Assembly: GCA_903813345.2 (NCBI GenBank)
Contig: CAIIXF020000011.1
Coordinates: 29,630,166 to 29,694,165 of the forward strand
Direction of reading: 5' to 3'
Origin: Owenia fusiformis
Taxonomy: Eukaryota; Annelida; Polychaeta; Sabellida; Oweniidae
Length of the DNA: 64,000 bases
A program made the translations under genes and the position numbers. How positions within the stretch are numbered: the first letter of the stretch is position 1; each line of letters starts with the position of its first letter. Below are positions 48,901 to 60,900 of the stretch, piece after piece. The notes beneath the pieces were generated by a model. The model worked only from the letters and a program-made list of their open reading frames with translations, was not told the origin of the DNA and searched no databases.

Positions 48901-51900
48901 AGTTTGAGATATGCAGTAAAATCTGTGCCTGTGGATATATGTACCTGTCTTAACTTAAAATGTGAACACTCCTTGGCAGACCCAGCTAACTGGCTAAGCT
49001 CAAGGCAGATTTTATTGTATATACTTGAATCATATGAAAATGTGAATTATCATGAATCACAATTCATTCTTTATCATGAAATACTCATTTAAAAAATGTA
49101 TTCATCAGCCAGAGAATTTTGCTTGCATAATTCACAGAAATCTCGATATTTTTGAATGCTAGCAGGGTGAAAAAATCGTGCCAAAAAGGCTCTATCAAGT
49201 TAAACACTAAATGATTTGATATACTCTAGTTTCATGAATTGTCAGTGTTCATTATTTATTGCTTTTGTACATTTATATTGCCTTTATACATGTATATTGC
49301 TTTTGTACATTTACATGACATTTTGGAATGTAGTACTCACCCAGCCTGTGGTCTTAGCCTTTCCAGCCACGATTCCAAATGCTCCAGTTACCATGAAGAA
49401 CTAAAACAGGAAACACATCATTTAATTTTGATATCGCCTAAAATTTGTTACACATTGTTATTTACACCTTTTTTGGCAGAAATTCAACATCTAATTCAAT
49501 TGTTATACTTTTGAAATCCAACAACCATTAGATGGTAGTTTGTTCAGGAAATTATTGTTTTACTATCTGATGTTGAACTATCCAATGATATTTCATTATC
49601 TATTGATCTCTGGTTATCTGTTGATATTCGACTACCATTGATATTTCATTAGCCATCGTTGTTTGACTATCCATTGATATTTGACTATCTGTTGTTGTTT
49701 CACTACCTATTCATGTTAGAGTATCCATTGATATTAGACTATTCAATATTGTTTGACTATTCATTGATATTTTGCACTATGTATTGAAAGGAACTAAAGC
49801 CATTTTATTGTCATTCATTCTGAATAATGATTTGACCTCTTGGATACTAGAGCATTGAAGTATTTTAATATTCAGTTCGTGATCTTAATATGGGTAAATG
49901 AAATACAGTCAAGATTTTAGTGAGTAAAAATTTCTGAGTGTTTGAAGTGTTAATTAAGGTTATTGTTCTTACCAGAAAGCCACACCAGATTCCCGCTCCA
50001 CTCTGGTAAATACTTGCATGAACTCCTATTGCTGCTATACCAAATATAACTGCCAGTATGCCACATGCTACTTGTAGTCCTCCTAGGACTGTACTAGCTT
50101 TGCCATTGAAGTTTGGCCATACTCTAGGCCCAGGTCTGGTTGGTGTTTGCACTGCATACACTACCCCTGGGGGTACCTGGGAAGGGTACTCCTGTACTGG
50201 AGGAGCTTGTGGCTGCATATCTATGAAATAATAGTCATAAACTGGAAGTAATTATAACTATCAAGTAGATTTTTGTAATAATCCGATGAAAGTATGTAAG
50301 AGTTTAAGGGTAAAGAGCATTTTGAATTGTGACAGATATCTGGTTCAATTCTGGCCCATCATGATAAACTACCATGTCATGATCTCCTTTTTATGTCACC
50401 ACCACAAGTGGTGACATATTGTTATACTATCAAACTTTTTTTGAGGATGGTGTTAACATGCAAAATGTCACCACCTACCATTTGTTACAGACATTGAACT
50501 CAGTATGCCAACCAACGTCACAAAAATAACTCAACTCAATAACATTTATTTATCTTCAGTTATTGCTCAACGTAAGTTTCTCAGATCGGCTGAATATATA
50601 TAAATAGATTTTATCAAATTGTTTTACAGACAACGTACTAATTCTATATAGAAATAGATACAAACATTTTACAGAGATACACAGAAATAAGGCAGTGAAT
50701 CTGTTACCTTTTGTAATTTCAGCCTAGTTGAGCACAGAGCATAGCATACGAAATAAAGCAAATCTCACATTTGTTAGGTCAGCTTGGCCACAAAAAATAG
50801 TACACTGTAAAATCTTCCTACCTTTCAATTGAGTAATTTTTGTTGGTTCATGAAAACACAGAATGAAATTCTGCGCTAAAGGCTGATGTTTCCTTGTCAA
50901 AGATGAGACTGTTATTGAGCAACTTTGTTAATAACCTTACCTTTATGCTGAATATTTTTTAGCTTCCTTGTTTAAAACGAGGTTGTTTTTGATAAGTACC
51001 ACACCACTGCACCCAAGTATTACAAGATTTATTGATTCATTTATGTAAACACTTGCCTCCGTGTTAGGTGTGGACTTTGAAACTATTGCTAATAATTATT
51101 ATTTAAATATCTTAATCATTAACAGACTATATTGATAATCAAAGATCAGTAAGACAGATATTTTTATTTTATTAATTTATTTTATCACAAAGCTCCAATC
51201 AGTTTTAATGGCTTTAATACGTTTTTATTAATTAGGTCAATGTCAAAGGTCAAAATTAGTCAAAGGTCAACTTAGTTAATGGGGCTCCTTTACCTGTAAC
51301 CCTTGATGGCCCATATTATGATAAATATTATTTATACAGTAAATTGTTATTTGTAAACAAGCGTGTATAAAATAAGGTACTCAATTTCATATGGCTCACA
51401 GAATTATAGAACATAGACGTATATCAATTGTTATGTATTTTCTGGTTTGAGACTGAGTTCTACATTCTATTATGGAGTATGAGTGGGTGGCGTGTCATTT
51501 TACAATTTACTGCATTGACTTCATCTGAAATTAAAAATGATAAATTAAAATTAGATAGCTGCCAAATTAAAAAAAATCTTATAATTTCACTAAAATAGAT
51601 GGCTCAGATTAATAATCAGCTATGCTAAGGGGAGGCATCAAAGGTTTGATGTGGATCATCAACCAACAGCTAGCAGTTGCTAATGTTACTTAAGTAGCAG
51701 TAAATTATAAAGCCTATAGATAACAACAGATTGACAGATTTGAATTACATTTTATATGCTGGTATCTTAGTAACATAAGACATTCTTCATTGAATAGCCA
51801 CTTGAATTCTTGGTCAAATGAAAACTGCCATTTATCTAGACTAATGCCCATAACTAGTAATTTATACCATTAGTCCCATCTACCTAATTTTGCCTTATTG

Positions 51901-54900
51901 TAGAGAAATTGGCTTTTTGTTATTTTCACCATGTAAGCCCACAAAATGGTGCCATTTTTATGTCACAACCAGAAGTGGTGACATATTTATAGTTTATGGA
52001 TGGCTTTTGGCATTTGTAACAAACAACAGGTGGTGACATTTTACATGTTAATGCCTCATTAATGGTTGTCTTTTGTGTTTTCAGTTCATCTATGGGTTCA
52101 TTCATCCAAACTTCCATCTCACTCAGAAACCAGAGGAAGAAGTGCCAAAACTTATGAAAGAACTGCGATATCCATTTATTATATCCAAGAGTGCGCTGTT
52201 TGCTATAGGGTCCCCCCATTCCTGGCCATCTTTACTTGCAGCACTTGTCTGGCTGGTTGACTTGGTAAAGGTGAGTCTAGTTGATGAAACAAAGCATGAG
52301 ATGTATGGAAAATTAGTGCCATCCATCTTAAACATTGTTAATATCACCCTAGCGATAGATCATATATATACTTAATGAAAATTATTACAGGTGAATTTTT
52401 TTGCTGGCATATGGAATATGTGCAGAATTGTCTTAATGTTTGTTTAATGTGATAATTGAAATAAAAGAGATGTAAAGTACTGTACCTGGAGGTTGCAAAT
52501 AAAATGAAATTAAAGATTACTTCCATCATTTCAGTATGCGTTCAATGTTGCACCAGAGGAACTCATGTTCCCATCAACAGACTTTGAATCTGGTCCTGCA
52601 GAGGAATCGGTAAGTTCTTCCTTTGTTGTACTGATTTATCCTTTTGCATTTTTCTGGATCAATGATTAACACAATACAGGGGTACATGAATATATACCCA
52701 GTTATTAGTACACTTTTTAGTAGTTTGGAGGGGGGAATGTTAACCACTTTTACATGGCTGGTTACCTTTTTATTCCAACTTAGTCATTTAGGAAGTCGCA
52801 TTATTTTATTTTTTGGAGGGATTATGTCAGAGTGAAATTAACTTTTTCATTGATGTTCCAATGTGTTCCCTAAAGGGTACATGTTATTGGGTGTCACACT
52901 TATAAAATATCCACATACTCTTTTCCCTTGTATCTGGTTAAAAATGTTAATCAATTGCCTTGCTAATTACCATTTTTCCTAATATTATTTTTAGTTGGTG
53001 TTCAAGTACTTGGAACAGTCCTACTCAGATTACATGCAGGGGGCAGATACCTTTGAAGAACTTGAGGATGACCTGAAGATAAAATTTAGTAAGTTTTCAT
53101 TTATTTCTCAAATGTCTAGTGAAACATGTAAAGTTGAACACCCCTAGAATTTGAACACCTCTGTTAGTGAAACACTTGTTGAGACCCAAGACCAACTGAC
53201 TTAAATGAACTACTTTAAATGGAATACCCCCCATGTGGAACATTTTTAAGAGGTACCAAATGTGTTCCACTCAGACAGGTTTCAAGAATTGACTGAATGT
53301 AGAGCATATGAACAAGAGGACAAGGTCCACTCAACTCATGCATAGCATTTGAAAAGAACATAAATAGATGATAAAGTTGATATATATCACGAACAGTAAG
53401 AAATGGAAGAGATATTTAAACTTACATTTACAGTAAAACTTGCCAAGTAGCAAGTAGAACACCCAAAAGTAGAACACCCTTTTATTCAGTTACACTTTAT
53501 CCTCATTTGAAATGAATCTCTTCAAGGAAAACACCTACAAGGTGGAACACTATTATGGTGCAAAGATGCTTCACTACATAGGTTTTTACTGTATATGTTA
53601 ATGCAAGAAAATCAACCCCTTCTTTTTTCATTTTCACCGGCACAAGTTGTCACATATTGATATAGTCTCAATCTTTTTTGTGGAAATTGTTTGGCAGTTG
53701 GTATTTGCTGGTCGGTGTTCTGTGTCTGTAACAAATGGCAGGTAGTGACATTTTGCAAGTTTATGCCTTGTTATGGCAAGCATGTTCAACATGAAATTTC
53801 CCAAAAGGATGTCCTACACATTTCAATGATTTCTGACATTCAGCATTGATGGTTGGCAGCTGTAACAATCTGTCACCCTTTTCTAATAATTTGCAGGTGG
53901 TGACAATTTGTCATGTTGATATTGTTTGTTTACCCAATGTTATTGTAGGCCAGATGAGCTGTGGGTTAAATGGTGGCCTAGATCAGTTGGCACAAGAGAA
54001 TAGAAGACTGGCAGAGGAACTCAGTGCATTACAAAATGAACCAGTGAGTACAATATTCTTTATTAGTCTTCCACATAGTGCTTGGGAAATTCTTTCTATC
54101 ACATCCTGAATAAAGAAATTATGATTAATTAGAGAAAATTGAAAGTATGAGTATATATCAATATCAAGTACATGTAGTGCTATTCCAAGTTAAAGTTCAT
54201 TTGTGAAAATCTTTATCTTTTTATTGAGTCATGACAGAACCTTTATATGTGACATCACTCGGATAGTTTCTAAACTGTTCAACTAACACAGGGTTTCAGC
54301 ATGATTATTAGGACCATTACTACATAAGTTTGAAAACATAGAAAATAAAGTTGCTCTGTTCATTAAAATTAAAACAACCTTTATAATTTCCTGCAGGACA
54401 AGTTGCAGCAAGTGAAGAGTCAATTTGAAGTTACTGTGAATGATGAGGGGAAGTTCAAAGACTACCTCACCAACCTAGAGCACCACAAACACAGGCATGA
54501 TCAGACATTGGCAGGACTAGAGGATGAACACCAAACTCTCAGTAAGTATTTGAATAAAATGCCTACATACAGCTCAATTGTCTGTTTAGCATAATTTGGG
54601 ATTTCTTAATTTATTGCAGCTTCGAGAATATTGTATTAATATTACACTTAACTGATTCTACCAAGCTTGATGACAGGACTTTTGATCTGAGATATAGGGT
54701 CACTTCCGAAATTTATTGATCACCCCGTGTACAACATTAAACTGACGATTTGTGTTTCATTATTTCAGTGGCAGAATTCAACACAGTTATAGAGAGTTGT
54801 AAAAGGATGCAGGAGATCTTTGACACACAGGAGTTCTCCCCTGCTGATGTAGAGAGAATGAACCATGGAGCACAGGAACTACAAAGGCAGATAGATCTCA

Positions 54901-57900
54901 CTGAACATGAGGTGGAGGGACTTGATAAACAGATCTGGGATGAAGAAATACAGATTGGAAAATCACAGCAAAGGGTAAGGATTGAATGGGTTGTGAAGAT
55001 GAGTTGTCTTGTTTGCCTGAAGGATCACCCTTGGTCATTCAATGTGGTTTCAAAGTAAAGTTAAGATAATTTATTCATTTAAATTTAAAGATATTTGACC
55101 TCTTTCAATAAGTTAGATTTAAAATCAGTTATCTGCACACAAAGGATATTACTTTCCTTTGTAATCCCAAATGTTCCAAACTATTTGGCCATCCACATAG
55201 GTGAATTGTGTTTCAGAGAAAAAAATAATTGAAATCTCACAAATTGATATTTTCTGTGATCAATGCATATTATCAACCTCATCTCATCAAAATATACATT
55301 TAGCAGTATTGTTTTAGACTACCCGTCATTAGCTGTACTTGTAGTATGAATACGCCCTTAGGAAAAATGTTATGGGTAACTCATAGGTTTCACATAACTA
55401 CCCATATTGTTACCCATAGCCCCCAAGTACCCATAACTTAAGGGTAATTGATGCTGTATCCAACCTAAGTTTTTGGTAATGACTTATAATGGGTAATAAT
55501 GGGTAAATAATGATTTACATTATGCCATTATGTATTGGTAATGTGCAAGTTATGTGTGGGTTATTTGGAATTTATGTGTATGTTATGGGGACACATAATT
55601 TGCCAATAACCTACACATGCTTAGCCCATAACATCTACTTATGTTAAATTATGAGTATATCATTGTTATAACATGTAAGTTTTAACCATAACTATTGGTT
55701 ATGGGTAACACTATGGGTAACATTATGGGTTATGGTCATATAAACCATAAATGACCTAATGAATTACCATTATTATGGATAACACTATGGGTAATACCCT
55801 TAACATTTTTCCTAAGGGTGTCTTAATGCTCTCCCAAATATATTCCTTGCTAAAAACCTGTTTGTAAACCGTAGAATCGACATTGTTCAATCTTATCTAT
55901 CTTTATGTAAGTCTGCTTTAACTTGAACTGCTGGTGAATATCATGTAGTGAGTTTATATGTAGTTTGGTACTAGGCCAAGTAAAAAAAATTTATAAATAA
56001 TTTTATTTAACCTAAACTTAAATAAATGTTTATAGTATGTAATAGTAAGTGATTACACACAAGTGAAATTTACCATTGAGATCATCTACAGAACAGCAAT
56101 GAACTATATGTTTGTAAATCAAGGTAAGTTGTTATATGAAGTACTGTGTTTTCAGATCGAAGCCAAGTGTGCAGAGTACAATAAAGTAGCCACTATGTTA
56201 AAGCTGATACCCTCCAGTGCAGAAAATGCACATGGGCGTGATTACGAACTGAGGCAGAACTTTGGCTCAACAGCTTCCAGTATTGATTTCATCGGAACAA
56301 TAAAGGTATTAGCTCTATGAATTTTTTACTTGCCAAAATCAAGTGGAAATGGATTGAAACTATATAAGTATTTATCGTATGATCTGTGAAATGAAGCCTT
56401 CTGATTGGTCAGTTCTTGTGCTGTACCAATCTGTATTGCTACTGAGATTGTCCCAATTGATCTCCATTGATCTCCGTCAAGATACAGAAAATATTGGTAC
56501 AGAGGGGACGACATTCTCAGTAGCAATACAGAGGATCACACAATAAAAACGTTATAGATGATTTGAAGTGCAATACAGGATATATTCTGCTCTCGATATT
56601 CTGTATTAGCACTCAACTTCGTCTCGTTCCAACGCGGAATTTCTCGAGCAGAATATATCCTGTATTGTACTTCAAATCATTTAATAACTTATAGTATTAT
56701 CAAAAAACTGTTTTTGTAGCCTACATAAGTAATTTGTTTACTGTTATATGTTTAACAAGAATTTTAATTTTTTGTGATAAGGCTCTCTCCTTTTTCAGAC
56801 TTTGGTTCATGAAATCATGTTACTGAATATTTATTAAAACTATCAGTCTTACAACAAGAGAAGATGTAATTTTAAGTCATGCTGAAAAAATACTATACGT
56901 GTAACTTGTATAAAATGATCTTTGTTCTGTATTTACAGCCTGCCTTACTCCAAATGAGGAAACAATGCGCAGAAAAAGTTTATGAAGCTAAATCTCGACT
57001 TATCACTGAAACGGAAGCATTGGAGCAGGTACGTTAAACGTGAATATTTATACAGTGTGTGCATATTCATTTTCAACCAATTTTTTCACCCTTAAATCTT
57101 GTTGAAGTTTCTCTATTTACTTAATATGCAGATTTTTCATCATTTTCAGGTTCAAATTATCAGAAGGTTATTCATAAAATCAGATTAAAAATTATTGATC
57201 CTTTTATAAACATTTTATTTTATTATACCATGCCTCTTATAAGCACCTAATTCTAGTAATGAGTAAATAAATGAAAAAGATCATTAACTTTTGTTTTGTT
57301 TATTATGTCACCACCAAAAGTGGTGACATATTGTTATGGTCTCCGTTTTTTTTTGCGACGGCGTCCGGCGGTTGGTGGTTGGCGTCCGGCGTCTGTAACA
57401 ATTTCTTACAACTTCCTATAACTTAACAAATACTGTTTAGACTGACTTCAATTTTTTTCTAAATCATCTACATGTTCTCAGAAGTTCAAATCTGACTTTA
57501 GATTTGACATTTGACCTTCAATGACCTTCTCAAGGTCAAAAAGGTCTTTTTTCAACTTGCTTCACATTGACTAAATTTTTTTCAAAACCATCTACATGTT
57601 CTCAGAAATTCAAATCTGACTTTAGATTTGACATTTGACCTTCAAATCTGACTTTAGATTTGACATTTGACCTTCAATGACCTTCTCAAGGTCAAAAAAG
57701 GTCAAAAAGGTCTGTTTTCAACTTGCTTCAAATTGACTAAATTTTTTTTTCAAAATCATCTACGTGTTCTCAGAAATTCAAATCTGACTTAAGATTTGAC
57801 TTAAGATTTGACATTTGACCTTCTCAAGGTCAAAAAAGGTCAAAAAGGTCTTTTTTCAACTTGCTTCAAATTGACTATTTTTTTTTTTCAAAATCATCTA

Positions 57901-60900
57901 CATGTTCTCAGAAATTCAAATCTGACTTTAGATTTGACATTTGACCTTTAATGACCTTCTCAAGGTCAAAAAAGGTCAAAAAGGTCTGTTTTCAACTTGC
58001 TTCAAATTGACTAAATTTTTTTTTCAAAATCATCTACATGTTCTCAGAAATTCAAATCTGACTTTAGATTTGACATTTGACCTTCAATGACCTTCTCAAG
58101 GTCAAAAAAGGTCTGTTTTCAACTTGCTTCAAATTGACTAAATTTTTTTTTCAAAATCATCTACGTGTTCTCAGAAATTCAAATCTGACTTAAGATTTGA
58201 CTTAAGATTTGACATTTGACCTTCAATGACCTTCTCAAGGTCAAAAAAGGTCTGTTTTCAACTTGCTTCAAATTGACTAAAAAAAATTTTCAAAATCATC
58301 TTCGTGTTCTCAGAAATTCAAATCTGACTTTAGATTTGACTTAAGATTTGACATTTGACCTTCAATGACCTTCTCAAAGTCAAAAAAGGTCAAAAAGGTC
58401 TTTTTTCAACTTGCTTCAAATTGACTAAAAAAATTTTTCAAAATCATCTACATGTTCTCAGAAATTCAAATCTGACTTTAGATTTGACATTTGACCTTCT
58501 CAAGGTCAAAAGAGGTCTGTTTTCAACTTGCTTCAAATTGACTAAATTTTTTTTCAAAATCATCTACATGTTCTCAGAAATTCAAATCTGACTTTAGATT
58601 TGACATTTGACCTTCAATGACCTTCTCAATGTCAAAAAAGGTCAAAAAGGTATTTTTTCATCTTGCTTCAAATTGACTAAATTTTTTTTCAAAATCATCT
58701 ACATTCTACATGTTCTCAGAAATTCAAATATGACTTTAGATTTGACTTTAGATTTGACATTTGACCTTCTCAAGGTCAAAAAAGGTCAAAAAGGTTTTTT
58801 TTCAACTTGCTTCAAATTGACTATTTTTTTTTTTCAAAATCATCTACATGTTCTCAGAAATTCAAATCTGACTTTAGATTTGACATTTGACCTTCAATGA
58901 CCTTCTCAAGGTCAAAAAAGGTCTGTTTTCAACTTGCTTCAAATTGACTAAAAATTTTTTTCAAAATCATTTACATGTTCTCAGAAATTCAAATCTGACT
59001 TTAGATTTGACATTTGACCTTCAATGACCTTCTCAAGGTCAAAAAAGGTCTGTTTTCAACTTGCTTCAAATTGACTAAAAAAATTTTTCAAAATCATCTA
59101 CATGTTCTCAGAAATTCAAATCTGACTTTAGATTTGACATTTGACCTTCTCAAGGTCAAAAAAGGTCTGTTTTCAACTTGCTTCAAATTGACTAAAATTT
59201 TTTTTCAAAATCATCTACATGTTCTCAGAAATTCAAATCTGACTTTAGATTTGACATTTGACCTTCAATGACCTTCTCAATGTCAAAAAAGGTCAAAAAG
59301 GTATTTTTTCATCTTGCTTCAAATTGACTAAAATTTTTTTCAAAATCATCTACATTCTACATGTTCTCAGAAATTCAAATATGACTTTAGATTTGACTTT
59401 AGATTTGACATTTGACCTTCTCAAGGTCAAAAAAGGTCAAAAAGGTCTTTTTTCAACTTGCTTCAAATTGACTATTTTTTTTTTCAAAATCATCTACATG
59501 TTCTCAGAAATTCAAATCTGACTTTAGATTTGACATGTGACCTTTAATGACCTTCTCAAGGTCAAAAAAGGTCAAAAAGGTCTGTTTTCAACTTGCTTCA
59601 AATTGACCAAATTTTTTTTTCAAAATCATCTACATCTTTTCAGAAGTTCAAATTTGACTTTACAAGTTCTCAGAAATTCAAATCTGACTTATATTAAGTT
59701 TGAACTCATAATATTGTGAGCAACTAGGTGGTGACATTTTGTCATGTTAATGCCTTGTGTAAAATTGTTGTCATTTCATAACAATAGCATTTATTATAAC
59801 ATCTACCTGCAGGTGACTGACATGACAAAAGATAAGAAAGAAGAGATTGCTTCCATGGAAATCAGCTTGAAAAAACTAGAAAATGAACTTGAATATAACA
59901 AAGAGGTAAGACGAGTATAGATAAAACCTATATTCAACTTATTGGTAATTTGATCAGTATTTCAATGAATTAATCAAACCATGAAGTAAAAATGGTATTC
60001 TATACATATGTATTTAAATACAACTGGGGAACATTGATTGTGCTGATGATTTTGTTCACCTAGTTTCCAGAGTTTTAACCAGGAGCACCATTTGTTCTAT
60101 CAAATTTCAATTCCCTGGGGTGATTTATTTCAGGCTTATCTTCGAGAATATCATAAATACCAAGAAGAAGTTGAAAGTGTTCAATCACAAATTGCTGAGT
60201 TGAGAAAGTCATCGCAACAAAGTGTTGAAGAATGCAGAAATGACCTCCGAAGTACACAGAAGAAGTGAGTGGACATTTTCGTCATTTTCGTCTGAATCCC
60301 AAAGACCAATTTATAGCTAAGTAGTTTTCCTTTTAAGGGTAATGAAAACACAGAATGAAATCCTGCGCCAAGGCCAATGTGAAAAAGTTTCTGTGAAAAT
60401 ATTTAAAAAAATTTGTATTCAAATTTTATGTCACCACTTGTGTTATATAGTCTCCAACTTTTTTGTGGATGGTGTTGAGCGGTTGTTGTTCAGCAGTTGG
60501 CGGTCGGAAATTGGGGTCTATAACAAATGGCAGGTGGTGATATTTTGCACTTGAATGCCTTGTATTTAATTGTTTTTAAAATAATGACAAAAATCACTGA
60601 ATTGCAGAGTTGAAAGGAATCTTGCTGAGATGAAACGCAGGGAGCATGAGTTAATGTCTTTCATGTGGTGGGCAGTGGAGAGCATTGTAGGACACCTCAG
60701 TCAAATACCAGTAAGTACAAGGCAATGTATGCTGGGATATCTAAACCTCATTTGGTAATAACATTTTATTCTCAGAATCATGTATTTTATGAATGCTGGG
60801 ATAAGTAAACCTCCAGTGGTAATAAAGTTTCATTCTCAGTTTATTGTTTGTCATGAATGCTGGGATATCTAAACCTCATTTGGTAATAACATTTTATTCT

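Noticed and set aside
58355-59719. Series of 60-97-codon plus-strand ORFs with repeated SEIQ- and RNSNLTLD-like stretches
   Set aside because: They fall wholly inside the intron 12 minisatellite and reflect its period.
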